A stretch of DNA of 64,000 nucleotides from Aestuariimicrobium ganziense. GTDB taxonomy: Bacteria > Actinomycetota > Actinomycetes > Propionibacteriales > Propionibacteriaceae. This document shows, one piece after another, positions 38,775-48,579 of this stretch. The number at the start of each line of letters is the position of its first letter. Positions within the stretch are counted from its first letter, which is position 1. A program made the translations under genes and the position numbers. The notes under the pieces were generated by a model that saw only the letters and a list, made by a program, of their open reading frames with translations, ran no database searches and had not been told where the DNA came from. The stretch covers positions 496,001-560,000 of the forward strand of contig NZ_JACYIZ010000001.1 of the NCBI RefSeq assembly GCF_015352975.1, read 5' to 3'.

Positions 38775-39412
38775 GATGAGTTCACCATAGCGGCTCGCCT
38801 GACGTTCTCGAAGCGTCGCCGGTGCTCCGGGCAGGGTCCGTGCTGGTCGAGTTCGGCCTGGTGGTCAGCGGTGCAATACCCCTTGTGGACGTCGAACCGG
38901 TAGGCCGGGTAGTTCTCGGCCATCGCGGTCATCATCCGGTCCCTGGTGACCTTGGCCACCACCGAGGCTGCGGCCACGCAGGCGGCAACCCGGTCGCCCT
39001 TCCACACCGCCAGTCCGGGCACCCCCAGACCGTCGACCCCGAAGCCATCGGTGAGCACGAACTCCGGGCGCACACTCAGCCGCATCAACGCCCGTCGCAG
39101 GGCCTGGATGTCGGCCACGTGCATGCCCAGGCGGTCGCACTCGGCTGCCTCGATGCTGACCCAGGCGACGTCGACGGCCTTGGCCATGATCTCGTCGTAG
39201 CAGCGTTCCCGCGCCTTGGCGGTGAGCAACTTGGAGTCGGCCAACCCGGTGATCCGACGAGCGGATGTGTCGGCGAGCACCACCGCGGCGGCCACCAGCG
39301 GGCCGGCGCAGGCACCTCGCCCGGCCTCGTCCGCACCGGCGACCGGCGACAAGCCGGCGCGGGCGAGCGCCCGCTCGTAGCCGTACAGCCCGCGGCCGGG
39401 CCTGATCGTCAT
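38771..39412 (-). CDS. rnhB: Ribonuclease HII
   Basis: RNase HII, 213 residues, removes ribonucleotides and RNA primers from DNA. Catalytic residues Asp28 and Glu29 are in GADEAGRGACAGPLV. The third acid is in FVLTDGFGV, and a further Asp lies near the C-terminus. The segment VAACVAAASVVAKVTRDRMM is the conserved substrate-binding helix. The ATG at 39412 overlaps the lepB stop (ATGA). Confidence 0.96.
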   Translation of the reverse strand: MTIRPGRGLYGYERALARAGLSPVAGADEAGRGACAGPLVAAAVVLADTSARRITGLADSKLLTAKARERCYDEIMAKAVDVAWVSIEAAECDRLGMHVADIQALRRALMRLSVRPEFVLTDGFGVDGLGVPGLAVWKGDRVAACVAAASVVAKVTRDRMMTAMAENYPAYRFDVHKGYCTADHQAELDQHGPCPEHRRRFENVRRAAMVNSS

Positions 39413-40287
39413 CGCGTCGGTACGCAGCCCACACCTTCGGGGCTGATCACCGGGTTCGCCGGTGGTGGCTGCGCGGGCTCGGGCACCGAGTCGAAGGTGC
39501 TGGGTCTGGACAGGCGTGAGAAGCGATCGAACGGCAGCAGGACGAGCTTGGCGGGACCGACCACCTCGTCCACGGGGATGAAGGCAGCCATGCCTCGGGG
39601 TTCACCCGTGGTGGACAGGTCGGCCAGGTGGCAGCGAGAGTCGCTGGAGTTGTTGCGGTTGTCACCCATGACGAAGATCCGGTCGGCGGGCACCACGACC
39701 TTGAAGGGCACCAGGGCTGGCTTGTCCTGCACCCCGTCCTCGATCTCAAGGTATGCGGTCTCGTCCAGAGGTACCCCGTTGACCATCAGGCGGCCCTGGT
39801 CGTCGCAGCAGGTGACCGTGTCACCGGGCATGCCGACGACGCGCTTGATCAGGTGTCGCTGCGAGGTGTCGGGCAGCACGCCGACGAACTGCAGGACCTT
39901 GCGTGAGGTCGAGACCTCCGGCGCCGGCGGCATCCAGCCACCGGGATCCTTGAAGACCACGATGTCACCGCGTTCGAAGCCGCCGATCTTGGCCACGGCG
40001 ACGCGGTCGCCCACCTGCAGGGTGTCCTCCATCGACCCCGAGGGGATGATGAAGACCTGCCCGATCAAGAGCCGGATCAGTGACGAGATCACCAAGGCCA
40101 GAACCGCGACCAGGACGACTTCCTTGGCCATGGCGAGCAGCCCGCGACCGAGTGAGGTGCGACCCTTGTCGTCCTCCTGAGGGTCGCCCGCGTCTTCCTC
40201 GGCCGCGCGGCGCGGACCGTCGGCCGAGCCGGGTGCGGCCTCGTCCACGGGCGACTTGGTCTCCTGCTCGTCAGGGGTCATGCTCAC
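39409..40287 (-). CDS. lepB: Signal peptidase I
   Basis: LepB, 292 residues, cleaves signal peptides at the outer face of the membrane. It has an acidic cytoplasmic N-terminus (about 1-50), one transmembrane helix (about 54-77), the catalytic Ser85 in PSGSMEDTLQ and the general base Lys148 in LIKRVVGMPGDTV. Box E is GDNRNNSSDSR. A Pro-rich C-terminal tail is extra. The GTG at 40287 follows GGAGAGG by 4 bases; an ATG at 40281 is an alternative. A terminator separates it from rplS, so it may have its own promoter. Confidence 0.95.
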   Translation of the reverse strand: MSMTPDEQETKSPVDEAAPGSADGPRRAAEEDAGDPQEDDKGRTSLGRGLLAMAKEVVLVAVLALVISSLIRLLIGQVFIIPSGSMEDTLQVGDRVAVAKIGGFERGDIVVFKDPGGWMPPAPEVSTSRKVLQFVGVLPDTSQRHLIKRVVGMPGDTVTCCDDQGRLMVNGVPLDETAYLEIEDGVQDKPALVPFKVVVPADRIFVMGDNRNNSSDSRCHLADLSTTGEPRGMAAFIPVDEVVGPAKLVLLPFDRFSRLSRPSTFDSVPEPAQPPPANPVISPEGVGCVPTR

Positions 40288-40365
40288 ACTGCACCTCTCC
40301 GGGCGCCCAGCTGGCCGACCCCACGCCGGCCCAGTCTATGTGGCCGAGTTCGCGGTTCCACGACG

Positions 40366-40398
40366 ACGCCCCCGACACCGGCATGGTGTCGGGGGCGT
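40366..40398 (-). terminator. Terminator between rplS and lepB
   Basis: ACGCCCCCGACACC (40366-40379) and GGTGTCGGGGGCGT (40385-40398) form a perfect 14-base stem with a 5-base loop, 27 bases after the rplS stop. There is no strong U-run on the minus strand. Its CGCCCCCGAC core recurs in the terminator at 42529-42562. Confidence 0.75.
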
Positions 40399-40424
40399 GT
40401 GTCGTGCGATCCGGCCCAGTGGGC

Positions 40425-40775
40425 TCAGTTCTCGCGCTTCTCCTTGATCTTGGCGGCCTTGCCCTTGAGCCCTCGCAGGTAGTACAGCTTGGCGCGACGC
40501 ACGTCACCGCGACGCTCGACCTCGATCTTCTCGATGATCGGCGAGTGCAGCGGGAAAGTGCGCTCGACACCGTTGCCGAACGAGACCTTGCGGACGGTGA
40601 ACGACTCGCGCACACCGCCGCCGGTGCGAGAGATCACCACGCCGGCGAAGACCTGGACGCGGGAGCGGCTGCCCTCGATGACGCGCACGTGGACGCGCAC
40701 GGAGTCGCCGGCCCGGAAGGTGGGGATGTCGTCGCGTAGCGCTGCTGCGTCGACCGCGTCGATGATCTGGCTCAT
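40425..40775 (-). CDS. rplS: Ribosomal protein bL19
   Basis: L19, 116 residues, lies at the 30S-50S interface. Diagnostic segments are [24 protein letters not shown] split by a turn, [52 protein letters not shown] (as strands) and the AKIKEK end. Start ATG at 40775. In most bacteria it follows trmD; here ~6 kb with sdhCAB and others separates the two. Confidence 0.97.
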   Translation of the reverse strand: MSQIIDAVDAAALRDDIPTFRAGDSVRVHVRVIEGSRSRVQVFAGVVISRTGGGVRESFTVRKVSFGNGVERTFPLHSPIIEKIEVERRGDVRRAKLYYLRGLKGKAAKIKEKREN

Positions 40776-40887
40776 GATGGTGTCCTCGCCGGTGCCATGG
40801 GTCACCTCGTGAAAGTTCTGGTGTGAGTGCCCACCCCGCAGACGATCCCCCCATGGCAGGAGCCGCAGTCGCAGGCAACAGCTCTCG

Positions 40888-40918
40888 ATTCTGCCACACC
40901 GGGTCGGGCTGGCACCAA
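40888..40918 (-). promoter_or_regulatory. Candidate rplS promoter
   Basis: On the minus strand TTGGTG (40918-40913) and CAGAAT (40893-40888) are spaced by 19 bases, about 112 bases before rplS. This agrees with a housekeeping promoter placing a ~105-base leader ahead of rplS. The remainder of the 293-base gap up to the sigma-factor gene shows no other clear element. Confidence 0.35.
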
Positions 40919-41068
40919 TTGCCGAAGTCGCATGCAACCAGTCGGCCACGCCGAGCGTAGACCCAGTGAGAAGCCGCCTGGCTGCAAGGATCAGGCGTCG
41001 GGCCCGCCAAGGCCGTCGACACACTCCCCGCCCCTGGGGCCCGGCACACCGACGAGAGGACGAGCGAC

Positions 41069-41566
41069 ATGGACGAGGAAGCCTTCGACGCTTTCTACGC
41101 CGAGTCGTTCAACCGACTCGTCGGGCAACTCACCGCGATCATCGGTGACCGGACCGAGGCCCAGGACTGCGTGCAGGAAGCGTTCGTCCGAGCTTGGGAC
41201 CAGCGCCGCAAGCTCGACACGTCACAGAGCCCCGAGGCTTGGGTGCGCACCGTGGCCCACCGGCTGGCCGTCAGCCGTTGGCGTCGCGTGATGCGTGGCC
41301 GCCGCCCCGCCGACCGTGCCGTCGAACCCATCCCGCAGCCGAGCACCCCCAGCCCCGACCGGGTGGCGCTCGAACGGGCCCTTGCCCAGATCAGCCCTGA
41401 CCAGAGGCGCGCGCTGGTGTTGCACCACTACGCCGACCTGTCGGTCAACGAGATTGCCGAGGAACTCAAGGTTCCGGTCGGCACCGTCAAGGCCAGACTC
41501 TCCCGCGGCCGCGCCGCGCTGGCTGCCCTGCTCAACGACGCACCCCTGGAGACCCGCCATGTCTGA
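41069..41566 (+). CDS. ECF RNA polymerase sigma factor
   Basis: A 165-residue ECF sigma factor. Region 2 (about 7-72) has [35 protein letters not shown] and [17 protein letters not shown]. Region 4 (about 108-160) has [26 protein letters not shown] with the helix-turn-helix [18 protein letters not shown] Pro-rich linker joins them. It resembles the SigE/SigM-type actinobacterial groups. It overlaps the next gene by 8 bases, pointing to a sigma/regulator pair. The start follows GAGAGGACG. Confidence 0.92.
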   Translation: MDEEAFDAFYAESFNRLVGQLTAIIGDRTEAQDCVQEAFVRAWDQRRKLDTSQSPEAWVRTVAHRLAVSRWRRVMRGRRPADRAVEPIPQPSTPSPDRVALERALAQISPDQRRALVLHHYADLSVNEIAEELKVPVGTVKARLSRGRAALAALLNDAPLETRHV

Positions 41567-42521
41567 CCACTTCGACGACGACCCCCGCCTCGACATCCCC
41601 CGCGCAGCCTGGGACTCCTACACCCGCGACGCCGAGTACGTGCCGATGCTGCCGCCCAGCCAGGTTCGTCGCCTCGGTGAGCGCCGCCGCACCCGCCGCC
41701 GAGTCGGCGTGGCCTCAGGAGCCCTGGCCCTGGCACTGCTGGCCGGCTCGGCCCTGGCGCTCAACGGCAGCATGTTCGGCAGCGACGACCCGCAGTGGGC
41801 TGGCACCCCGAGCCCCAGCGCCTCGTCCAGCGTGACCAGCACCACCCGCCCCAGCCCCACGCCGACCGACACCCGTAGCACCCCCGCAGCCAAGACCGAC
41901 AACGGCCTGCTGAGTGCTGCGAACCTGCCGTCCGGCGCCGAGATCTACCTGCTCGAGCCCAACGACCTGATGTTCGAGACCAGCGCCGGCATCGGTGGCC
42001 GCGGCGAGCAGGACGCCCTGGGCGTGTGCGACGGCGGCCTGATGAACTTCCCGGGCACCGTGGCTGAGTGGCAGGGCATCTACGGCGGGCCGGCAGAGGG
42101 AGTGCCCAACCCCCAGGACTACTCCGACTACGAGGTCGAGGCGGTCGTCATGCAGTTCGTCAACGACGACGCCGCCAAGAGGGCGCTCGCCACCATCACC
42201 GGCTGGTACGCCGGCTGCGACACCAAGCTCAAGGGCATCAACCCGAAGGCGGGCCTCCACGCTGAGCCGGTGCTCGTCGAGGGTGGCGCCACGATCCACT
42301 ACTACGCTGCCTCGATTTCCGGTGACAACGAGATGTACCAGAACTTCGAGAACTCGGTGGTCATCCAGTCCGGGCCGCGTGTGCTGGTGATGTTCGAACG
42401 GCTCTACGGCCAGGACAACAACGGCGTCGGCCCCTACAACGCCCAACTGCCCGACCAGCACGCAGGGCTGTCGCGCTTCGTCCAGCACTACAAGAAGGTG
42501 ATCGAACGCCTCGACTCCTGA
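41559..42521 (+). CDS. Membrane protein paired with the ECF sigma factor (probable anti-sigma/sensor)
   Basis: A 320-residue single-pass protein. It has a short cytoplasmic N-terminus (1-49, acidic then arginine-rich), one transmembrane helix (about 50-69), a Ser/Thr/Pro-rich stalk (about 82-112) and an extracellular domain (about 113-320) resembling PknH-like sensor folds. Readable parts are LPSGAEIYLLEPNDLMFET and ALATITGWYAGCDTKLKGIN. There are two extracellular cysteines besides that one to form disulphides. No HxxxCxxC zinc anti-sigma motif is present, so anti-sigma function is inferred from the overlap with the sigma gene. Confidence 0.62.
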   Translation: MSDHFDDDPRLDIPRAAWDSYTRDAEYVPMLPPSQVRRLGERRRTRRRVGVASGALALALLAGSALALNGSMFGSDDPQWAGTPSPSASSSVTSTTRPSPTPTDTRSTPAAKTDNGLLSAANLPSGAEIYLLEPNDLMFETSAGIGGRGEQDALGVCDGGLMNFPGTVAEWQGIYGGPAEGVPNPQDYSDYEVEAVVMQFVNDDAAKRALATITGWYAGCDTKLKGINPKAGLHAEPVLVEGGATIHYYAASISGDNEMYQNFENSVVIQSGPRVLVMFERLYGQDNNGVGPYNAQLPDQHAGLSRFVQHYKKVIERLDS

Positions 42522-42528
42522 ACAACGA

Positions 42529-42562
42529 CGACGCCCCCGACCGATCGCGGTCGGGGGCGTCG
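42529..42562. terminator. Bidirectional terminator between convergent genes
   Basis: CGACGCCCCCGACCG (42529-42543) pairs over 15 bases with CGGTCGGGGGCGTCG (42548-42562) around an ATCG tetraloop. It sits in the 48-base gap between the sigma-linked membrane gene and the convergent lipoprotein gene and can end both transcripts. Confidence 0.82.
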
Positions 42563-42569
42563 CTGTGAG

Positions 42570-43157
42570 TCAGCCGAAGATCCTCTCGAGCGGGAGGAAG
42601 AGGCCAGTGCTGTCCTGCGGCAACCGCTCACCGTCCGGGCTGTTGTACGTGGTCAGGGTCGTGGCCTCGACCGGTCTGGCTCGATCGCCATCGACCGTGA
42701 AGATGCCCTGCGGCCCGCCCACGGAGGAGTACACCGTTCCCTCGTCCGCCAGACCGTCTCGCTCCTGAACTGTGACCTCATCGAGGAACAGGACGTAGTC
42801 ACGATCGGCCGAGACCGACGTCTCTCCACGCCGCTGCGGGGACTTCGTGTCGGGCATCACCAGGGTGAGCTTCTGGCCGACCGCAGCTGCCTTCGTGCAG
42901 CGGGTCACCGACAAGTTGAACAGCGCCACTGGCGTGTTGCCGTCAAGCGTCCGACGACCTCGTCCGACCGTTCCCTGGGCCACCAGTGACGACGCGCTGA
43001 CCAGTTGCTCCAGCGACTCGTAGGAGGGGTACGTCGCGCTCGACTGACGCTGCTGCGAGCAGCCGACGGTGGCAGTGCAGGCAACCACACCCAGCGTCGA
43101 CAGGGCGACGCGCCGGGAGAGTCTCGGTGATGACACCTTCACTCCACCTGTGTCCAT
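42570..43157 (-). CDS. Lipoprotein of unknown function
   Basis: A 195-residue exported lipoprotein. The signal is SRRVALSTLGVVACTATVGC with lipobox ATVGC, after which the mature protein would be lipid-anchored. The body reads SLEQLVSASSLVAQGTVGRG, LFNLSVTRCTKAAAVGQKL and RDYVLFLDEVTVQERDG, a beta-rich pattern like proteins that hold a signal or ligand-binding barrel. No family is clear to me. The twin Arg is within the basic n-region, but Sec export is likely. Start ATG at 43157; an in-frame GTG 15 bases later is possible. Confidence 0.65.
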   Translation of the reverse strand: MDTGGVKVSSPRLSRRVALSTLGVVACTATVGCSQQRQSSATYPSYESLEQLVSASSLVAQGTVGRGRRTLDGNTPVALFNLSVTRCTKAAAVGQKLTLVMPDTKSPQRRGETSVSADRDYVLFLDEVTVQERDGLADEGTVYSSVGGPQGIFTVDGDRARPVEATTLTTYNSPDGERLPQDSTGLFLPLERIFG

Positions 43158-43220
43158 ACCCCAGTGAAACCCGAAGATGAATCCGCCGCAAGAAGCAACT
43201 GTCCCGGTCCGCACACACGC

Positions 43221-43256
43221 ACGTCGGCCCCCGCCCGGATGGTTGGGGGCCGACGT
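43221..43256 (-). terminator. Terminator after sdhB
   Basis: ACGTCGGCCCCC (43221-43232) and GGGGGCCGACGT (43245-43256) form a perfect 12-base stem with a 12-base loop, 18 bases past the sdhB stop. It closes the sdhCAB operon. Confidence 0.75.
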
Positions 43257-43273
43257 TGTCTGCTTGGACGAGC

Positions 43274-44029
43274 TCAGCTGGCCTTGCCGTCGCCCTTGAA
43301 CAGCGACTTGACCAGGTCGCGGTTGAGCTGGCTGATCGACTCCAGCGGAATGCCCTTGGGGCAGACCTGAGAGCACTCGCCGATGTTGGTGCAGCCGCCG
43401 AAGCCCTCGGCGTCGTGCTGGGCGACCATCGACTTGACCCGGCTGTAGCGCTCGGGCTGGCCCTGGGGAAGCATCGCCAGGTGGGTGATCTTCGCCGAGG
43501 TGAACAGCATCGCCGAACCGTTGGGGCACGCAGCCACGCAGGCACCGCAGCCGATGCAGGTGGCGTTGTCGAAGGCGATGTCGGCCTCACGCTTGGGCGC
43601 CGGGGTGGCGTGGGCGTCGGGGGCAGACCCGGTGTTGGCCGAGATGTACCCGCCGGCCTGGATGATCCGGTCGAACGCGGTGCGGTCGACCACCAGGTCC
43701 TTGATCACCGGGAAGGCTCCGGCCTTCCAGGGCTCGATGTCGATGATGGCGCCGTCGGAGAACGAGCGCATGTGCAGCTGACAGGTGGTGGTGTGCTGGC
43801 CGCCGTGGGCGACGCCGTTGATCACCACCCCACACATGCCGCAGATGCCCTCACGGCAGTCGTGGTCGAAAGCCACCGGTTCCTCGTTGCGCTCGGTGAG
43901 GATCTCGTTGAGCATGTCGAGCATCTCGAGGAACGACATGTCCTCGCTGACCCCGTCGAGCGGGTAGGTGACCAGCTGGCCGGTCGAGTTGGCATTCGCC
44001 TGGCGCCAGATGCGCAGTGTGACCTTCAC
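43274..44029 (-). CDS. sdhB: Succinate dehydrogenase/fumarate reductase iron-sulfur subunit
   Basis: SdhB, 251 residues, passes electrons from the flavoprotein to the membrane quinone site through three clusters. [2Fe-2S] ligands are in [19 protein letters not shown] with a later Cys in HTTTCQLHM. The [4Fe-4S] cluster is [17 protein letters not shown], and the [3Fe-4S] ligands are [15 protein letters not shown]. The GTG at 44029 overlaps the sdhA stop (GTGA). It is the last gene of sdhCAB. Confidence 0.95.
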   Translation of the reverse strand: MKVTLRIWRQANANSTGQLVTYPLDGVSEDMSFLEMLDMLNEILTERNEEPVAFDHDCREGICGMCGVVINGVAHGGQHTTTCQLHMRSFSDGAIIDIEPWKAGAFPVIKDLVVDRTAFDRIIQAGGYISANTGSAPDAHATPAPKREADIAFDNATCIGCGACVAACPNGSAMLFTSAKITHLAMLPQGQPERYSRVKSMVAQHDAEGFGGCTNIGECSQVCPKGIPLESISQLNRDLVKSLFKGDGKAS

Positions 44030-46125
44030 TTGTAACTCCGTTGCTTCAGCTCGATGGCCTTGTAGACCAGGGGTTCCTTGTGCAGCACGGGTTGCGCGCC
44101 GTCTCCGCCGTACTCCCAGGCCGCGACGTAGAGGAACTCGTCGTCGTGACGCAGCGCCTCGCCCTCCTCGGTCTGGCTCTCACCACGGAAGTGGCCACCA
44201 CAGGACTCGCGGCGGTGCAGGGCGTCGATGCACATCAACTCGCCCAGTTCGAGGAAGTCGGCCAGACGGCCGGCCCGCTCGAGGGCCTGGTTGAAGTCCT
44301 CGTTGACACCGGTGACCTTGACGTTGGTCCAGAACTCCTCGCGCAGGGCGCGGATGCGCTCGATGGCGGTCTTCAGACCGTCCTCCCAGCGCTCCATGCC
44401 GCAGTACTCCCACATGATGTGGCCGAGTTCCTTGTGGATCGAGTCGACGGTGCGGGTGCCGTTGATGCTGAGCATCTTGTCGATCCGGCTCTTGACCGAG
44501 GTCAGCGCCTCCTGCGATGCCGGGTGCGAGTCGTCGACCTTCTCGAACGGGCCGGCAGCCAAGTAGTCGTTGATGGTGTTGGGCAGGACGAAGTAGCCGT
44601 CGGCCAGACCCTGCATCAGCGCCGAGGCACCGAGCCGGTTCGCACCGTGGTCGGAGAAGTTGGCCTCGCCGGTGACGTACAGGCCCGGGATCGAGCTCTG
44701 CAGGTCGTAGTCGACCCACAGACCACCCATGGTGTAGTGAACCGCCGGGTAGATGCGCATCGGCACCTCGTAGGGGTTCTCACCGGTGATCTGCTGGTAC
44801 ATGTCGAACAGGTTGCCGTACTTGGCCTCGACGGCCTTCTGGCCCAAGCGCTTGATGGCGTCGGCGAAGTCGAGGTAGACGCCTCGACGCATCTCGCGCT
44901 CGTTGCCGTCGTGGTCACGCTCGGTGACGGCCGGGCCGACACCGCGACCCTCGTCGCACATGTTCTTGGCCTGGCGCGAGGCGATGTCTCGCGGCACCAG
45001 GTTGCCGAACGCCGGGTAGATCCGCTCCAGGTAGTAGTCGCGGGCCTCCTCGGGAATCTGGCGGGGATCCTTGCCGCAGTCCTCGGCGTTCTTGGGCACC
45101 CAGATGCGTCCGTCGTTGCGCAGCGACTCAGACATCAGGGTCAGCTTCGACTGGGTCTCACCGTGCACCGGGATGCAGGTGGGGTGGATCTGGGTGTAGC
45201 AGGGGTTGCCGAAGTAGGCGCCCTTGCGGTGGGCCCGCCAGTTGGCGGTCACGTTGCAGCCCATGGCGTTGGTCGACAGGAAGAACACGTTGCCGTAGCC
45301 GCCCGTGGCGAGCACGACCGCATCGGCGTAGTGGGCCTGGATCTTGCCGGTGACCATGTCGCGGGTGACGATGCCACGGGCTCGTCCGTCGACCACGATC
45401 AGTTCGACCATCTCGTGGCGGGTGTGCATCTTGACCGTGCCGGCCGCGACCTGGCGCTCGAGGGCCTGGTAGGCGCCGATCAGCAGCTGCTGACCGGTCT
45501 GGCCCCGGGCGTAGAAGGTGCGCTGCACCTGCACGCCGCCGAACGAGCGGGTGTCGAGCAGGCCGCCGTACTCGCGGGCGAACGGAACGCCCTGGGCGAC
45601 GCACTGGTCGATGATGTTCGCGCTGACCTCGGCCAGACGGTAGACGTTGGTCTCACGGGCGCGGTAGTCGCCGCCCTTGACGGTGTCGTAGAACAGCCGG
45701 AACGTCGAGTCACCGTCGTTGCGGTAGTTCTTGGCCGCGTTGATGCCACCCTGGGCCGCGATCGAGTGGGCTCGACGCGGGGAGTCCTGGTAGCAGAAGT
45801 TCAGCACGTTGTAGCCGGCCTCACCGAGGGTGGCGGCAGCGGCGCCACCGGCCAGGCCGGTGCCGACGATGATCACGGTGAGCTTGCGGCGGTTGGCCGG
45901 GTTGACCAGCGCCGCGCTGAACTGGCGGTGCTGCCACATCTTGTCGATGGGCTGGCTGAGGTCTGCCTTGGTGTCGGCGATGTCCTCGCCGTCGATCCAG
46001 TAGCCGTCGGCGGCCGAGACGGGGGCCTGCGCGGCCGAGGCGTCCTGGCTGCCGGTCTCGGGAATCATGGTCTCGGCCTCGGCCTCGACGAGCACCTGCT
46101 GCTCGGTCTGCGGGTTGTCGGTCAT
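44026..46125 (-). CDS. sdhA: Succinate dehydrogenase/fumarate reductase flavoprotein subunit
   Basis: SdhA, 699 residues, oxidises succinate to fumarate with covalent FAD. It has an extended ~75-residue acidic N-terminus before the FAD-binding motif [20 protein letters not shown]. The FAD-linking His is in [18 protein letters not shown]. Active-site segments include [10 protein letters not shown] and the [17 protein letters not shown] to [19 protein letters not shown] stretch. The sequence is of the long actinobacterial/Bacillus-like type that uses menaquinone. The ATG at 46125 overlaps the sdhC stop (ATGA). Confidence 0.96.
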   Translation of the reverse strand: MTDNPQTEQQVLVEAEAETMIPETGSQDASAAQAPVSAADGYWIDGEDIADTKADLSQPIDKMWQHRQFSAALVNPANRRKLTVIIVGTGLAGGAAAATLGEAGYNVLNFCYQDSPRRAHSIAAQGGINAAKNYRNDGDSTFRLFYDTVKGGDYRARETNVYRLAEVSANIIDQCVAQGVPFAREYGGLLDTRSFGGVQVQRTFYARGQTGQQLLIGAYQALERQVAAGTVKMHTRHEMVELIVVDGRARGIVTRDMVTGKIQAHYADAVVLATGGYGNVFFLSTNAMGCNVTANWRAHRKGAYFGNPCYTQIHPTCIPVHGETQSKLTLMSESLRNDGRIWVPKNAEDCGKDPRQIPEEARDYYLERIYPAFGNLVPRDIASRQAKNMCDEGRGVGPAVTERDHDGNEREMRRGVYLDFADAIKRLGQKAVEAKYGNLFDMYQQITGENPYEVPMRIYPAVHYTMGGLWVDYDLQSSIPGLYVTGEANFSDHGANRLGASALMQGLADGYFVLPNTINDYLAAGPFEKVDDSHPASQEALTSVKSRIDKMLSINGTRTVDSIHKELGHIMWEYCGMERWEDGLKTAIERIRALREEFWTNVKVTGVNEDFNQALERAGRLADFLELGELMCIDALHRRESCGGHFRGESQTEEGEALRHDDEFLYVAAWEYGGDGAQPVLHKEPLVYKAIELKQRSYK

Positions 46126-46838
46126 CGTCCAATCACTCCAAACAGGATCAGCACGGGCGGGATCATGAAGCCGACGTAGAGCAGTGCGGCAGCGATCCAG
46201 GCCAGGGTCTTGAGCACCTTGCGGGCGCCGGCGCTGGCGTTGGCACCCAGGGTGGCGAATGCGCTCCAGAAGCCGTGGAGCACGTGCATGCACACCGCGA
46301 CCATGGCGATCGCGTAGAACAGCACGACCCACCACTCGCTGAAGCCGGCCAGGACGCGGTCGAACGGGGCCAGGCTGCGATCAGGGTTGTCGTAGCCGAA
46401 CCGCAGCACCTCGGCGGTGTACTGCAGGATGTGGATGATCACGAAGAGCAGGATCAGGATGCCGCCCCAGATCATGGTGCGGGCCGCGTAGCTCTTCTCC
46501 ATGAACTTCTGGCTGCGGTAGCGCTTGCCACCCGCATTGGCGTTGGCGCGCAGGCGCAGCTTGGCCGCCGACCAGATGTGCAGGACCGCGGCCGACAGCA
46601 GCACGATCCGGAAGATCCACAGGAACAGCTTGTGCGGCAGCGCCGGGTAGCCGAACTCGCGCAGCCAGTGGGAGTACTCGTTGAACTCCTTGCCGTCGTC
46701 GGGGATCAGCATCTTGAAGTTGCCGAACATGTGCATGAGCAGGAAGCCGATCAACAGCAGGCCGGTGACGGCCATCAAGGCCTTCATCGCCACTGTCGAC
46801 CGCGCTGCCCTCTGATGAGTAGTCAGTTGAGTCGCCAC
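46122..46838 (-). CDS. sdhC: Succinate dehydrogenase cytochrome b subunit
   Basis: SdhC, 238 residues, is the membrane anchor with about five helices, of the B-type (diheme b558) seen in Bacillus and actinobacteria. Heme-ligand histidines appear in [38 protein letters not shown] and [13 protein letters not shown] single subunit replaces separate SdhC and SdhD. The GTG start is followed 4 bases before its end by the sdhA start (ATGA). The 121 bases between this start and trmD carry the operon's promoter; a TAGTGT -10-like box lies 12 bases before the GTG, so a very short leader is possible. Confidence 0.93.
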   Translation of the reverse strand: MATQLTTHQRAARSTVAMKALMAVTGLLLIGFLLMHMFGNFKMLIPDDGKEFNEYSHWLREFGYPALPHKLFLWIFRIVLLSAAVLHIWSAAKLRLRANANAGGKRYRSQKFMEKSYAARTMIWGGILILLFVIIHILQYTAEVLRFGYDNPDRSLAPFDRVLAGFSEWWVVLFYAIAMVAVCMHVLHGFWSAFATLGANASAGARKVLKTLAWIAAALLYVGFMIPPVLILFGVIGR

Positions 46839-46959
46839 GAGTCACACACTAGCCATCCGCCACCTACTGGGGAACACAGGGCTCGCCCAAAGTCGGGGCT
46901 TCCACGGCGCACCTGCCTACTCCCTGCCCACTAGGCGAAAAAGGCAAGCTCGACGTTGC

Positions 46960-47688
46960 TCAAATCCCCTCGGTGGGCGGCTCGTCCGCCTCGCCCGGCG
47001 GCAGAAGATCGGGCCTTCTGGCACGAGTCCGTTCCAGGGCGCGCTCGCGGCGCCAGGCGGCGATCCTGGCGTGGTGTCCGCTGAGCAGCACCTCGGGCAC
47101 AGCTCGTCCTCGCCAGAGTTCGGGCTTGGTGTAGACCGGGTACTCCAGCAGACCCTCGTGGTCGGGGCTGTGCGACTCCTCGGTGAGCGAGGCAGGGTTG
47201 CCGACCACGCCGGGAATCAGGCGGACGATGGCCTCGACCATGGCCAGCACGGCCACCTCGCCACCGTTGAGCACGTAGTCGCCCAGGCTGACCTCGAGCA
47301 CCGTCGCCACGGTCGAGGCGTGCTCGACGACGCGGGCGTCGATGCCCTCGTAGCGCCCGCAGCAGAACAGCAGGTGCTCGTGGGTGGCCAGTTCGGCGGC
47401 CAGCGCCTGGTCGAATTGCTGCCCCGAGGGGGTCGGGACGATGACCGTGGGCGGCGCGCTGGCATCGATCAGGGCATCGAGCGCCTCACCCCAAGGTTCA
47501 GGCTTCATCACCATGCCCGCTCCCCCGCCGTAGGGGGTGTCGTCGACGGTGCGGTGACGGTCGTGGGTCCAGTCGCGCAGGTCGTGCACGTCGAGGCGGA
47601 CGAGCCCGGTCTGGATCGCCTTGCCGACCAGCGACAACTGCAGCGGGGCGAAGTAGTCGGGAAAGATCGAGACGACGTCGAGGCGCAT
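46960..47688 (-). CDS. trmD: tRNA (guanine-N1)-methyltransferase
   Basis: TrmD, 242 residues, methylates G37 in tRNAs beside the anticodon, preventing frameshifts. The knot motifs are [45 protein letters not shown], and [20 protein letters not shown]. The C-terminal domain has [22 protein letters not shown]. The ATG at 47688 overlaps the rimM stop (TGATG). Confidence 0.97.
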   Translation of the reverse strand: MRLDVVSIFPDYFAPLQLSLVGKAIQTGLVRLDVHDLRDWTHDRHRTVDDTPYGGGAGMVMKPEPWGEALDALIDASAPPTVIVPTPSGQQFDQALAAELATHEHLLFCCGRYEGIDARVVEHASTVATVLEVSLGDYVLNGGEVAVLAMVEAIVRLIPGVVGNPASLTEESHSPDHEGLLEYPVYTKPELWRGRAVPEVLLSGHHARIAAWRRERALERTRARRPDLLPPGEADEPPTEGI

Positions 47689-48248
47689 CAGGCCACGTCC
47701 CCGCCGTCGGGGTCGTCGTCCTCGGTCTCGTCGACGTCGTCGAGCAGACCGGCGACGTCATCGGCCAGGTGCACCTGCCCGGCGGCCAGGTCGACGGTGG
47801 GCACCAGTGCGGTGACGAACGGGACGAGCCGCTCGGTGCCGTCCACGTCGATGGCCAACAGGTCCTGGCTGGGCAGGTGGACGACCGAGGTGATGGTGCC
47901 GACGACTCGTCCGCCCTGGACTGCCTGCAGCCCGACCAACTGGCGGTCGTAAAACTCCTCGGGGTCGTCGGGCACCTCGTCAGCGGGTACGTCGACGACC
48001 AGCACGGCTCCGCGCAGGGCCTCGACCGCGGTGCGGTCTGCCAGTTCGGCGAAGCGGACGAGCAGTCGTCCCGAGTGCCAGCGGCTGCCGGCCACGGTCA
48101 GGGTGCGGGCGCTGTTCTCGATGCGCAGCAAGGCACCGTCGGCGAAGCGGCGCTCGGGTTCGTCGGTGCGCACGTCGACGGCGACGTCACCGCGAATGCC
48201 GTGGGCGCGTGACAGCGCCCCGACGACGACCTCGACCTGGTCTGCCAT
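47688..48248 (-). CDS. rimM: 16S rRNA-processing protein RimM
   Basis: RimM, 186 residues, assists maturation of the 30S head. The N-terminal RimM barrel has [23 protein letters not shown]. The C-terminal PRC barrel carries [36 protein letters not shown] (as strands) and [17 protein letters not shown]. It ends in an acidic tail ([13 protein letters not shown]). The ATG at 48248 (MADQVEVV) follows GAAGGGAAG. The intergenic palindrome at 48284-48330 is immediately upstream. Confidence 0.94.
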   Translation of the reverse strand: MADQVEVVVGALSRAHGIRGDVAVDVRTDEPERRFADGALLRIENSARTLTVAGSRWHSGRLLVRFAELADRTAVEALRGAVLVVDVPADEVPDDPEEFYDRQLVGLQAVQGGRVVGTITSVVHLPSQDLLAIDVDGTERLVPFVTALVPTVDLAAGQVHLADDVAGLLDDVDETEDDDPDGGDVA

Positions 48249-48283
48249 GGGCTTCCCTTCAAGCACGTTCGTGGCGACAAATG

Positions 48284-48330
48284 ATTCGTGGCGTGAAGTG
48301 CGGTGAGTTCACCACACTTCACGCCACGGA
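48284..48330. repeat. Palindromic intergenic element, copy 2
   Basis: TTCGTGGCGTGAAGTG (48285-48300) and CACTTCACGCCACGGA (48315-48330) form a 16-base inverted repeat with one mismatch around a 14-base loop. The loop itself contains GGTGAGTTCACC. The core arms match those at 11000-11045. It lies between the KH-protein gene and rimM on the same transcript, so it would fold in mRNA. Confidence 0.65.
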
Positions 48331-48335
48331 CTGAT

Positions 48336-48578
48336 TCAGCGGCGACGGTCGACGTCGACGAAGTCGACGCGCACCTGCTCGCGCCCGGCCAGCGCACCGA
48401 CCACGGTGCGCAGGGCCTGGGCGGTGCGGCCCTGACGGCCGATCACCTTGCCGATGTCCTCGGGATTGACCCTGACCTCGAGCATGCGGCCACGGCGCAG
48501 GTCCTTGTCGCGCACCCTGACGTCGTCAGGGTTGAGGACGATGCCGCGCACCAGGTGCTCGAGGGCCTCAGCCAGCAC
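48336..48578 (-). CDS. khpA: KH-domain RNA-binding protein (KhpA)
   Basis: An 80-residue single KH-domain protein. The GXXG loop is in EDIGKVIGRQGRTAQALRTVV; the start VLAEALEHLVRGIVLNPDDV and the end REQVRVDFVDVDRRR are typical of KhpA. KhpA binds small RNAs and affects cell size and division in Gram-positive bacteria. The GTG at 48578 begins 1 base after the rpsP stop. Confidence 0.92.
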   Translation of the reverse strand: MLAEALEHLVRGIVLNPDDVRVRDKDLRRGRMLEVRVNPEDIGKVIGRQGRTAQALRTVVGALAGREQVRVDFVDVDRRR

Positions 48579-48579
48579 G

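Noticed and set aside
41559..42521. Zinc-binding anti-sigma (ZAS) domain in the protein after the sigma factor
   Set aside because: I looked for HxxxCxxC in the cytoplasmic segment; there is no cysteine there, so only a looser regulatory role is proposed.
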